This document shows, piece after piece, positions 1-6,555 of a stretch of DNA of 12,610 nucleotides. This DNA is from a bacterium (lineage in GTDB: Archaea; Thermoproteota; Nitrososphaeria; Nitrososphaerales; Nitrososphaeraceae): the NCBI GenBank assembly GCA_014381105.1, contig JACMIO010000172.1:1-12610 (forward strand). The letters are read 5' to 3'. The position numbers were made by a program, and so were the translations under genes. Each line of letters begins with the position of its first letter. The stretch's first letter is position 1. Below the pieces are notes generated by a model, which was not told the origin of the DNA, did no database searches, and was given only the letters and a program-made list of their open reading frames with translations.

Positions 1-1
1 A

Positions 2-75
2 TGGGGCTGGTCGGATTCGAACCGACGACCTCCAGCGCCCGAGGCTGGCATCATACCAAGCTAGACGACAACCCC
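2..75 (-). tRNA. tRNA-Pro (anticodon CGG)
   Basis: Read on the minus strand this folds as a complete cloverleaf. The acceptor strands GGGGTTG and CAGCCCC pair through all seven positions with one G-U pair. The anticodon stem CCAGC/GCTGG closes a loop CTCGGGC, giving anticodon CGG, which reads the proline codon CCG. The T arm is GTCGG-TTCGAAT-CCGAC with the canonical T-loop. The discriminator base is A. No CCA follows in the one base left at the window edge, as usual for archaeal genes. There is no intron in the anticodon loop. A TATA-like box lies about 25-30 bp upstream. Confidence 0.96.
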
Positions 76-100
76 CTCACTGTTTATTTCAAAATTACCT

Positions 101-114
101 TAATATAATATAAG
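101..114 (-). promoter_or_regulatory. TATA-box region of tRNA-Pro
   Basis: On the minus strand this reads CTTATATTATATTA, centred about 30 bp before the first tRNA base at 75. That fits an archaeal TATA box acting on a start site just ahead of the tRNA. It lies in the 91-bp gap between the lhgO stop and the tRNA, so the tRNA probably has its own promoter although both genes face the same way. Confidence 0.6.
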
Positions 115-126
115 GTATGGCTCTTA

Positions 127-147
127 GCTATCACACCTTGTGTTAGC
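127..147 (-). other. Imperfect hairpin downstream of lhgO
   Basis: Arms GCTA and ACAC pair with GTGT and TAGC around a 3-nt CTT loop, with a two-base bulge on one side. It sits 20 bp past the lhgO stop codon and ahead of the tRNA-Pro promoter. It could mark the 3' end of the lhgO transcript, but there is no clear U-tract after it and an 8-bp bulged stem can arise by chance. Confidence 0.25.
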
Positions 148-166
148 CTCATCATTACACAATAAG

Positions 167-1465
167 TTATGAAATTTCATCTGAAAATGGAAAGTTAATT
201 TGCTTAGGTGTACTGTTTACTATATTTTTTTGCACTAATGTTCTTGCGATATTTGCAGCAACTGGTAATGCTCCCGTGGCACCAGGGGAATTGTAATTTA
301 ATATATGTAGCGAAGAATCATCTTCGACAACCAAACTCTCTGACGCAAACTCTCCATTTTTGTCAATTAATATTGTTCTAATTCCTGCCATACCTCTTTG
401 TTTGAAATCGTGAGGATTTAGAGACGGCAAAAATCTCCTAACTCTATTTACCATATTTGTCTTAGAAAAAGAACTAGAGAATTCATTTGATACCAACTGG
501 AGGAACTGTTTACTTAGAAACAATTTCAAGACACCTACTTTGCAGGACGCAAAAATTTTCGGAACTACATTCATCAAGTTTTCATATGAGGTATATGAAT
601 AGGGACCGAATACAGGGACTGCATTTGGTCCTACTTCACATCTTCCGTCACTTCTAATAATCCAATGGGGATCCAAAAAAGGATACTCTGTATTACGGGG
701 TACCGAATAAATACTCCTTTTAGTAAGAGCATTATATTTTTGTGGAGCTATCCAGTATTCTCCTCTGAAATGAAGATCTGTGAATTCTTTTGCAAGATTT
801 AGATTATGAGCAATATCAAGAGAGTTTCCGCCTGTTGCATTAATTACATAATCAGTAGTTATGTCTTTAACAGTACCTTTGATTGTCATTTTTCTATTTT
901 CATTAGTGTTTGTGTTGTATCGAATTGATCTAAATTTGTTTTCAAATGATGTCTTACAACCTAACTTTATGGCATCTTCCATCAGTTTTTGATTTATGAG
1001 GCCATAATCGGTTGAAGCATCTCGAACACAAACAATCCCAGCCTCGCATTTTACGTTAGGCTCGATCTGCAACATTTCATGTTTGCTCAAAAATTTTACA
1101 TCCTCGTCTCTCAATCCATTCTTCTGGGCCCATTGAATATGTTTAAGCAAAGTGTCAATTTCTCTCTCATTAGTTGCAATTTCAACTACTCCGTCTTCCT
1201 TAAACGGCAAGCTATGGAATGTACAGTAACGCTTTAGCATATCAAATCCCTTTAATGCATAGGTAGCAGTTGATGATTTTTTTTCTGGGTTATAATAAAA
1301 CGGAGCATGAACTTTTCCAGTATTTCTACTACTAGTATGCATTGCAACTTTCTTTTCTTGCTCCATCACAATAATTGTTGAATCTGTTATAATGGAAAGA
1401 AAATAAGCAATTGCACATCCTAGTATTCCTCCACCAACAATAGAAACGTCATAACTATCTTGCAA
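167..1465 (-). CDS. lhgO: FAD-dependent oxidoreductase, L-2-hydroxyglutarate oxidase/dehydrogenase (LhgO) type
   Basis: This 432-residue protein belongs to the DAO-type flavoprotein fold. The N-terminal FAD-binding Rossmann motif is GGGILG at residues 11-16, with an acidic ribose-binding residue near E35. LhgO-like segments follow: SSRNTGKVHAPFYY (45-58), ASTDYGLIN (150-158), NATGG (209-213), FRGEYW (233-238), GPNAVPVFG (279-287), GMAGIR (358-363) and a C-terminal FAD motif NSPGATGALP (392-401). The length matches the family. The known reaction is oxidation of L-2-hydroxyglutarate to 2-oxoglutarate, as metabolite repair or catabolism, passing electrons to the membrane quinone pool or oxygen. 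The exact substrate here is inferred. The start is TTG; the in-frame upstream run to the preceding TGA holds no ATG or GTG. The next gene downstream on the same strand is tRNA-Pro. Confidence 0.82.
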   Translation of the reverse strand: MQDSYDVSIVGGGILGCAIAYFLSIITDSTIIVMEQEKKVAMHTSSRNTGKVHAPFYYNPEKKSSTATYALKGFDMLKRYCTFHSLPFKEDGVVEIATNEREIDTLLKHIQWAQKNGLRDEDVKFLSKHEMLQIEPNVKCEAGIVCVRDASTDYGLINQKLMEDAIKLGCKTSFENKFRSIRYNTNTNENRKMTIKGTVKDITTDYVINATGGNSLDIAHNLNLAKEFTDLHFRGEYWIAPQKYNALTKRSIYSVPRNTEYPFLDPHWIIRSDGRCEVGPNAVPVFGPYSYTSYENLMNVVPKIFASCKVGVLKLFLSKQFLQLVSNEFSSSFSKTNMVNRVRRFLPSLNPHDFKQRGMAGIRTILIDKNGEFASESLVVEDDSSLHILNYNSPGATGALPVAANIARTLVQKNIVNSTPKQINFPFSDEIS

Positions 1466-1534
1466 ATTAACGTCAACTACCGTAGTCGATCAGTTTGTTG
1501 GATTTTTTATTGGGACAATTCTTCATAATATTAT

Positions 1535-2122
1535 TCAATGAGAATATCGTTTTGTCTTCTTATTATTATGATTTTGATGAAAATCTAATGATTTGTAAAA
1601 GGCAACAATCGAAGATGCATTTAATATTTTTCCCTCAAATAGTAACTTTTTAATTTCATCAATGGTTAGAATCACAGTATCTATTATTTCCATCATCCCT
1701 AACTGTTGTTTCTTTTCATCAACTAAATCATAACCGACAAATAAATTGCCTGTTTGTTCAAACATGGTATAATCTAAAGTATATGAACCTAGGCTGATAA
1801 TATTATTTGCTCTATATCCAGTTTCTTCCTTCAATTCTCTGTTGGCTGCCTCTACTGGTGTTTCGCCACTATCAATATAGCCGGAAGGAGCTTCAATCTC
1901 GTAGGAACCAACCATGTGTCTGTAGCTCTTGATTACCAGAATTTCATTATTAGAAACAAACGGTACTATGGTGGAATAGTCTTTTCTTTTTGCTCTTGTA
2001 TAGATCTTTTTTTTATTCCTGATGTCGAGTACGTCCTCGTATAGCTCGATATACTTGTTGGAGTATATTTTCCGTGATGATTCAAACTTCCAATCAGACG
2101 GTAGTTTCATGATCTTATTCAT
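1535..2122 (-). CDS. Nudix hydrolase, ADP-ribose pyrophosphatase type
   Basis: The 195-residue protein carries a perfect Nudix box, G-x5-E-x7-REL-x-EE-x-G, at residues 81-102 (glycine 81, glutamate 87, REL 95-97, EE 99-100). The two adjacent glutamates are the expected Mg2+ ligands. The segment before the box, YEIEAPSGYID, resembles the EIPAG-type lead-in of ADP-ribose pyrophosphatases (NudF-like), which split ADP-ribose into AMP and ribose 5-phosphate. The extra N-terminal beta region (residues 10-55) also fits that subgroup, whose members are usually dimers. Substrate specificity cannot be fixed from sequence. ATG at 2122 is preceded by a GGGAG run that may be a ribosome-binding site; M5 is an alternative start. 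It lies 69 bp ahead of lhgO on the same strand, with no evident functional link. Confidence 0.88.
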   Translation of the reverse strand: MNKIMKLPSDWKFESSRKIYSNKYIELYEDVLDIRNKKKIYTRAKRKDYSTIVPFVSNNEILVIKSYRHMVGSYEIEAPSGYIDSGETPVEAANRELKEETGYRANNIISLGSYTLDYTMFEQTGNLFVGYDLVDEKKQQLGMMEIIDTVILTIDEIKKLLFEGKILNASSIVAFYKSLDFHQNHNNKKTKRYSH

Positions 2123-2244
2123 ATGTCTCCCATTATTTGGTTTTTGTAAATCACTCTACATTTACTAGAGGATTACATAGAATTTTTAATAATTCCTACT
2201 CAAAAATTAGAATTAAAACTTATTCTTAAACACAAGTATTAGTA

Positions 2245-2562
2245 TCAGACTCCAGCAAGCTTGACGTTTCCGTACAAGCATGCAGTTTTTACATCCTTAA
2301 TCTCATGAGGCTTGTGTTTTCTGATTTCAACAATGTATCCACTTGTAGAATGGTAAAAAATAACCATATCAGTTGGATAGAGTGAAAGCATTGCATGATT
2401 CTCAGGATCTGATGACATGTGTCTTAGATGTATCCGTTCCCATGAGAATAACTCATCAATGTCTCCGTTAAAATGGAAATTACTACCGCATGGGCATGCT
2501 GTATCTCTCCAATTTCCTTCGTTATTCTTAAGCCATACATTCGCTCTTCTGGCAGACCGCAA
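2245..2562 (-). CDS. Hypothetical protein with CPC motif
   Basis: I do not recognise this 105-residue protein. It has a basic N-terminus, a Cys-Pro-Cys-Gly motif at residues 23-26, a third cysteine at 95 and several histidines (30, 45, 48, 56, 71). A small metal-binding role is possible but not shown. The second half (residues 58-88) looks like alternating beta strands. No signal peptide or membrane helix is visible. The start is TTG at 2562: the frame upstream reaches a TGA without an ATG, and a TATA-like AGTATATATG is centred about 30 bp upstream, which suits a nearly leaderless start. A GAGGT directly before the TTG is too close to be a good Shine-Dalgarno site. The gene lies between the Nudix gene and bax1, all on one strand but with gaps of 80-120 bp. 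Confidence 0.62.
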   Translation of the reverse strand: MRSARRANVWLKNNEGNWRDTACPCGSNFHFNGDIDELFSWERIHLRHMSSDPENHAMLSLYPTDMVIFYHSTSGYIVEIRKHKPHEIKDVKTACLYGNVKLAGV

Positions 2563-2587
2563 TACCTCAAGTGTATGACGCCTTCAA

Positions 2588-2599
2588 CATATATACTAT
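2588..2599 (-). promoter_or_regulatory. TATA-like box of the 105-residue gene
   Basis: The minus strand reads ATAGTATATATG here, centred about 30 bp ahead of the TTG start at 2562. With the usual archaeal spacing of about 26 bp, the start site falls close to 2566, giving an almost leaderless mRNA. This supports the 105-residue frame as a real gene with its own promoter, separate from bax1. Confidence 0.45.
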
Positions 2600-2625
2600 T
2601 TCTCTTGCTAAGAATTTTGGATATG

Positions 2626-2637
2626 TGGTATATACCA
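2626..2637. repeat. 12-bp perfect palindrome TGGTATATACCA
   Basis: A perfect 12-bp inverted repeat lies 8 bp past the bax1 stop codon and about 27 bp upstream of the TATA-like box of the 105-residue gene. It could be an operator or a second TATA element. Its core is AT-rich, so chance is not excluded. Confidence 0.3.
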
Positions 2638-2644
2638 AATAATT

Positions 2645-4513
2645 CTAGGTTTCTTTTCTTGCCTGCCTTTGTATTAAGGCATTATTAGAATCTATTCCAT
2701 TCCAAATAATCTCAAATCCGATTTTAGGAATAAGCAATGTAATGCACTCTTCGGGAATACCATTTTTGATTAGAAAATTAAGGGCATCCTGCAATTTGTT
2801 AATTTTATCAAGTTCTGGTAACAATTTGTTAATTTCATCAATAGATACCATATAATTATCTACTAATATGAAATTGTTTAATCCGTTTGCTATCACCTCT
2901 TTTGAGCGCTCATTATTTGTTTTAAGATCCCTAACTGTTTTCAGAACTGACCCGACCGGAATGTCATACTTGTCTGCAATTTGTTTAAGAAAGACAACTT
3001 TATGTTGATTGTCTTCAAGTATTCTTTCTATTTCTCCAGTAATTGTATCTTGGAATTTAACTGTAATATCATCAATAATCCTAGAATCTATTTCCTTCAA
3101 ATATTTGATTATTGGACCAAACGGAATCTCATCTTTCTTATAAAAGATTAACTGTTTTTTGGCTATAAACTTTGAAAAAATTGAATCAATTCCTATCTTT
3201 TCACCATTTTCAGAAATATAGTTATCCATGTTGGCAGCTATTAGCAAATCAGTATCAGACGCAGTAACGATATTTGTACTCAAGTCCTTTATTTTTTCTA
3301 ATTTTCGTTTCAAGTAATCACGGGTCCAGAAGCCTACTATCTCAAAATACACCTTAACTCCACGCTTTTCAAAAAGAAAATCTGGGATGAATGCCTTACC
3401 ATCTGATAGAATCAATGGGTCTGGCTCCCTGGATAATTTCCAATTAGTAGAAAATGTATGAAACTTATCCATAAATTTCTTTTCAACATTACTATCAAAG
3501 TCATCATTTGCGTTATCAAATGATAATCCAATAGTAGAGTTAGTCGCTGATCGAGAATGAGAATTCAGTTTAATCTCTGACGCATCAAATATGGGGAGAT
3601 TCTCATCCCCATTTGAGAGTCTAAAGTTATAGGTTTTCTTTGTTCCAGACACCGACTTTCTTAATATTGTTGCATTAATGGACCAACTTTCAGTAAATAT
3701 TATTAAAGAAATAAGCTTGGCGATTGCCAAACCATATCTATCGGTTAGTCTCAACATGCTAAGCGGACCATCCACTGTGCATATTATTTTCCTATCGTTA
3801 TCGTTCCCAAATAAAATATTCTGATTTTTTGTTTGATTATCTGTTGTTGATTTAGGATTGGTTTCACCATGCAGAAAGTACATCAATCCAAGTTGTTTTA
3901 TTTTATGTAAAATTTTCTTCCAGTTATAACCACCATAAACACTGAATTCTAATTTGACGCAATTAAGTAATAGAGTTTGCAGAATGGAAATGTTATACCA
4001 TGCAACTAATTGCAGCGAAGTCAATGAATCAAAGTTTTTCAAATATTTGTTCTTATCAAGATCGTTCCACATGGCCAGCTCCAGTTCTTCTATAGTCAGA
4101 TTATTTTTTAAAGCAGTTTTTTGGAGTATATTACTTCTCTCAATTTCGGTTACTGGATAACCACTCCGAGAAGATTCTTCGAAAATATCTCTTCTTAGAT
4201 ATACGGCATTAATTGTACTATCGTTACCATTACCGATAATTGTAGCATTAGGTAGTACATATGACGAGTATACACATCTTTGTTCTAAAAGATGACAAAT
4301 ACCTCTGATAAATTTATAGTCAATGTGTTTGTCTTCTATTTTTGAGATACTTTCATCTACAATTGTTTTAGATACCTTTTTCTCGGCCATTTCCTCATAC
4401 ATTTTGATTATTTTTGAGGGCAAAGAAAGTTCATTCTCATGGTTACAGAATACAGGCTTTACATGATTCATCTTGCTTGATATGTTTACTCTCAATAACT
4501 CGATTGGCAACAT
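2645..4513 (-). CDS. bax1: Bax1 / DUF790 PD-(D/E)XK nuclease
   Basis: The 622-residue protein opens with MLPIELLRV, the hallmark start of DUF790 proteins. A nuclease core lies in the second half: FIPDFLF with P377-D378, then VYFEIVGFW with E391, followed by the basic helix RDYLKRKLEKIK (398-409). This matches the PD...ExV variant of the PD-(D/E)XK active site. A conserved VEKKF segment (343-347) precedes it. Archaeal Bax1 binds the XPB helicase and forms a helicase-nuclease for nucleotide excision repair. The residue stretch 220-240 and the Asn/Ser-rich segment 313-341 look like poorly conserved inserts. Residues 480-600 are a helical C-terminal extension. The ATG at 4513 starts exactly at the family motif. 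XPB is not adjacent in the window; the divergent neighbour is radA. The start is well supported, the partner is inferred. Confidence 0.87.
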   Translation of the reverse strand: MLPIELLRVNISSKMNHVKPVFCNHENELSLPSKIIKMYEEMAEKKVSKTIVDESISKIEDKHIDYKFIRGICHLLEQRCVYSSYVLPNATIIGNGNDSTINAVYLRRDIFEESSRSGYPVTEIERSNILQKTALKNNLTIEELELAMWNDLDKNKYLKNFDSLTSLQLVAWYNISILQTLLLNCVKLEFSVYGGYNWKKILHKIKQLGLMYFLHGETNPKSTTDNQTKNQNILFGNDNDRKIICTVDGPLSMLRLTDRYGLAIAKLISLIIFTESWSINATILRKSVSGTKKTYNFRLSNGDENLPIFDASEIKLNSHSRSATNSTIGLSFDNANDDFDSNVEKKFMDKFHTFSTNWKLSREPDPLILSDGKAFIPDFLFEKRGVKVYFEIVGFWTRDYLKRKLEKIKDLSTNIVTASDTDLLIAANMDNYISENGEKIGIDSIFSKFIAKKQLIFYKKDEIPFGPIIKYLKEIDSRIIDDITVKFQDTITGEIERILEDNQHKVVFLKQIADKYDIPVGSVLKTVRDLKTNNERSKEVIANGLNNFILVDNYMVSIDEINKLLPELDKINKLQDALNFLIKNGIPEECITLLIPKIGFEIIWNGIDSNNALIQRQARKET

Positions 4514-4629
4514 TTACACTTATTACCTCATATGGTGATACATGTAATTTTAATAGTTTCCACCTAAATAATTTTTATTCCGATAAGGGTTTGAGTTTAA
4601 TCCATGGGTTAATTTTAATCATGTTTTGA

Positions 4630-4646
4630 ATTCTAAACTGTAGAAT
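4630..4646. repeat. 17-bp inverted repeat upstream of radA
   Basis: Six-base arms ATTCTA and TAGAAT flank the 5-nt centre AACTG. The repeat sits in the bax1-radA divergent gap about 40 bp ahead of the radA TATA-like box, where an activator or repressor could bind. Six-base arms are common by chance in AT-rich DNA. Confidence 0.25.
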
Positions 4647-4685
4647 CTACAATGACCCACCCACTCCCCTATCAGTGTCTCAAGC

Positions 4686-4694
4686 CTTAAATGC
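4686..4694 (+). promoter_or_regulatory. TATA-like box of radA
   Basis: CTTAAATG is centred near 4690, about 28 bp before the ATG at 4718. That matches leaderless archaeal spacing and argues that translation starts at 4718, since the earlier ATG at 4691 lies inside the box. The same CTTAAA core appears ahead of the oxidase cluster at 10572. Confidence 0.5.
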
Positions 4695-4717
4695 AAAAGG
4701 CCTACATGATGTATAGA

Positions 4718-5899
4718 ATGAGAACTAAAAAATCAACTTATTCAAATTCTCACATACAGGAAGAAAAAAAAGACGAGTCTGAAAATATTACCGAAAATTA
4801 TGCTGATGATACTGTAAATAATAATGACCAATCAGAAAAAGAAGATGATGATAATATCATCATGAATACTGAATCATCGCTAACTACGTTATCAGAACAA
4901 TCTCCGATTAATGATCTTACAAATCTTGAGATTCAAGACATTGAAGGAATAGGCCCTACAGCTACAAAAAAACTTAGAGAAGCAGGAATTTTTTCAGTTA
5001 TGGACCTTGCTGTGGCTGGAGTTGAAGATCTAGCGGTAGATATTAATGCATCCAAAGATAGCGCCGCTTCATTCATAATGGCAGCACAAAAACTATTAAG
5101 AGATTCAGATGTTCTTGATAAGGAATTCATTACTGCTGATACTGCACTTAAGAAAAGAAGATCATTGTTACGATGTTCTACTGGTTCAAGTATGCTAGAC
5201 GATTTATTCTTGGGAGGTATAGAAACGCAGGCAGTTACTGAACTTTATGGCGAATTTGGTTCGGGTAAATCACAGATATGCCACACCATGTGCATTACTG
5301 CAGGACAACCAATAGAATCAGGTGGATTAAACAGTGGTGTTATCTATATTGATACTGAAGGGACTTTTAGACCTGAAAGACTGGAGCAAATATCTAGTAA
5401 TAGAAACATAGATCCAGTAAATGCATTGCAAAATGTAGCAGTATGTAAAGTGTACAATAGTGCACATTTAGAATTAATAATTAAAAATCTAGGAAAATAT
5501 ATAGATGATTACAAAGCAAAACTGGTTGTAGTTGATAGTATTATTTCATTACACAGAGCAGAATTCTCAGGTAGAGGAACACTTGCTGATAGACAACAAA
5601 GACTTAATTCTATTATGCACAAACTTCTCCGAATATCAGAAATTTATAACATTGCAATAATAGTTACAAATCAGGTGCAATCTACTCCAGATACATTCTT
5701 TGGTGATCCAACAAAGCCGACCGGTGGAAATGTAATTGGCCATGCTTCAACCTATAGAGTGTATTTAAGAAAATCTGGTGAAAACAGGGTAGCAAAAATG
5801 ATCGACTCTCCATATCATCCATACAGTGAAGTAAGGTTTACCGTCAATGAGAAAGGAGCAGATAACCTAGATGAGGGTAAAAAATCTAAGAAAGAATAA
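4718..5899 (+). CDS. radA: DNA repair and recombination recombinase RadA
   Basis: RadA is the archaeal RecA/Rad51 strand-exchange ATPase. In the longer reading frame from 4691 (402 residues), the order is: an acidic Asn/Asp/Glu-rich N-terminal tail (about 20-78), a helix-hairpin-helix DNA-binding domain with IEGIGPTATKKLREAGI (84-100), the F-x-x-A polymerisation motif FITA (146-149), Walker A GEFGSGKS (187-194), Walker B LVVVD (278-282), the L1 region near SGRGTLADRQQ (293-303) and L2 near GDPTKPTGGNVIGHAST (338-354). No intein interrupts it. I place the start at ATG 4718 (393 residues) because a TATA-like box overlaps the upstream ATG 4691; M7 is a further alternative. The tail is longer than in most RadA proteins of about 320-350 residues. 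The gene is divergent from bax1, another repair gene. Confidence 0.95.
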   Translation: MRTKKSTYSNSHIQEEKKDESENITENYADDTVNNNDQSEKEDDDNIIMNTESSLTTLSEQSPINDLTNLEIQDIEGIGPTATKKLREAGIFSVMDLAVAGVEDLAVDINASKDSAASFIMAAQKLLRDSDVLDKEFITADTALKKRRSLLRCSTGSSMLDDLFLGGIETQAVTELYGEFGSGKSQICHTMCITAGQPIESGGLNSGVIYIDTEGTFRPERLEQISSNRNIDPVNALQNVAVCKVYNSAHLELIIKNLGKYIDDYKAKLVVVDSIISLHRAEFSGRGTLADRQQRLNSIMHKLLRISEIYNIAIIVTNQVQSTPDTFFGDPTKPTGGNVIGHASTYRVYLRKSGENRVAKMIDSPYHPYSEVRFTVNEKGADNLDEGKKSKKE

Positions 5900-5904
5900 A
5901 CCAA

Positions 5905-5918
5905 TTTTTATTTTTACT
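5905..5918 (+). terminator. T-tract terminator of radA
   Basis: TTTTTATTTTTAC begins within about 10 bp of the radA stop codon. Archaeal RNA polymerase terminates at such oligo-T runs without a required hairpin. The next clear gene is on the opposite strand, so termination here is expected. Confidence 0.5.
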
Positions 5919-5986
5919 AATTATTCTGAGACTTAAGCTAATGGTTTATAGGCAATGTATTCTAGACAGAATCATTAGTGCAACAC

Positions 5987-6109
5987 TCAACTATATTCAG
6001 GTTTGTGTTTCTCTTTAGTGTTCTAAATATTCGATTCATTTTCAAATGCTTTATTGCATTTACTGCACATGACAGGTTCATCGTTGTCATTTTCCATTTC
6101 CAAATCCAT
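5987..6109 (-). pseudogene. Decayed single C2H2 zinc-finger mini-gene
   Basis: On the minus strand an ATG at 6109 opens a 28-codon frame: an acidic start MDLEMENDNDEPV, then MCSKCNKAFENESNI, then TAG at 6023-6025. Past the TAG the same frame continues NTKEKHKPEYS and ends in TGA at 5987-5989. Aligned to the C2H2 pattern C-x2-C-x4-F-x5-L-x2-H-x3-H, the two cysteines, the Phe, an Ile at the Leu position and the last His fit. The TAG falls one position after the Ile, and a Thr occupies the place of the first His. Two lesions suggest a decayed gene. A TATA-like CTTAAACC (6128-6135) lies about 23 bp before the ATG. A short functional peptide or a sequencing error remain possible. The rest of 5919-6190 holds nothing else I can support. 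Confidence 0.42.
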
Positions 6110-6190
6110 CCAATACAATCATTTGTTGGTTTAAGAATTTGCGGGCGGTGTTTGGGTTAAATAATTATCATACTCAGACCACCATGGGAT

Positions 6191-6207
6191 TTTGCAAAGC
6201 TTGCAAA
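6191..6207. repeat. Hairpin just past the dodecin-like gene
   Basis: Perfect seven-base arms TTTGCAA and TTGCAAA enclose a 3-nt loop AGC. The hairpin starts 8 bp after the stop codon of the minus-strand dodecin-like gene, a position that suits a transcript 3'-end structure. No U-tract follows on that strand, so it is not a standard intrinsic terminator. Confidence 0.4.
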
Positions 6208-6214
6208 TGCAATG

Positions 6215-6427
6215 CTAGTCTACGGCGAAGGATATTTTTACACAGGTTCGATAGTTTGTTATTTTTCCTGAGGTGGCGTCTACACGGGCAGTCATATCAA
6301 CAACTTCAATTCCATGTATTCCATGTAAGGTCTTCTTTGCTTCATCTACGGCAACTTGAGCTGCATCTTCCCATCCCTTATCTGAGCTACCTATTATTTC
6401 GATTATCTTTGCAACATGATGAGTCAT
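6215..6427 (-). CDS. Dodecin-like small protein
   Basis: The 70-residue protein has the dodecin layout: a first strand HVAKIIEIIGSS (4-14), one helix GWEDAAQVAVDEAKKTL (18-34), then two strands IEVVDMTARVD (40-50) and KITNYRTCVKISFAVD (55-70). Dodecins form hollow 12-mers that store or buffer flavins such as riboflavin or FMN in the cytoplasm. The tryptophan that sandwiches flavin (W36 of the Halobacterium protein, just before the AEVVD segment) aligns with G39 here, and the flavin-contacting glutamine (Q55) with R60. The protein may therefore bind another ligand or none. ATG at 6427 has a TATA-like CTTATAAC centred about 27 bp upstream, so the mRNA is probably leaderless. It stands alone on its strand. 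Confidence 0.82.
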   Translation of the reverse strand: MTHHVAKIIEIIGSSDKGWEDAAQVAVDEAKKTLHGIHGIEVVDMTARVDATSGKITNYRTCVKISFAVD

Positions 6428-6449
6428 AACGAGATAATACCCTGCATAT

Positions 6450-6459
6450 GTTATAAGAC
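6450..6459 (-). promoter_or_regulatory. TATA-like box of the dodecin-like gene
   Basis: The minus strand reads GTCTTATAAC, centred about 27 bp ahead of the ATG at 6427. This places the transcription start at or next to the first codon, with no room for a Shine-Dalgarno site. Confidence 0.55.
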
Positions 6460-6525
6460 TTGTGATAAAATTCTAACCAAGCAAGGAATGCATGGATAAA
6501 TGACAGTAATCAAACGGAAAGCAAC

Positions 6526-6536
6526 AATTAAAAATA
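6526..6536 (+). promoter_or_regulatory. TATA-like box of the secreted protein gene
   Basis: AATTAAAAATA is centred about 25 bp before the ATG at 6556, again the spacing expected for a leaderless archaeal mRNA. Confidence 0.45.
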
Positions 6537-6555
6537 ATGTTTACTACAATTTAGC

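Noticed and set aside
2473..2688. 71-codon plus-strand frame
   Set aside because: It is antisense to the 105-residue gene and the end of bax1, with no motif or promoter.
4655..4671. C-run region ACCCACCCACTCCCC as a possible G-quadruplex on the minus strand
   Set aside because: Only three runs of three or more G occur; a standard intramolecular quadruplex needs four.
5978..6160. 60-codon Phe-rich plus-strand frame
   Set aside because: It is the antisense shadow of the zinc-finger remnant in AT-rich DNA and has no supporting promoter.
6139..6429. 96-codon plus-strand frame containing CKACKC
   Set aside because: It overlaps the dodecin-like gene antisense, and the cysteine motif lies over the hairpin sequence. 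The rest is Leu/Arg-rich with no family resemblance.
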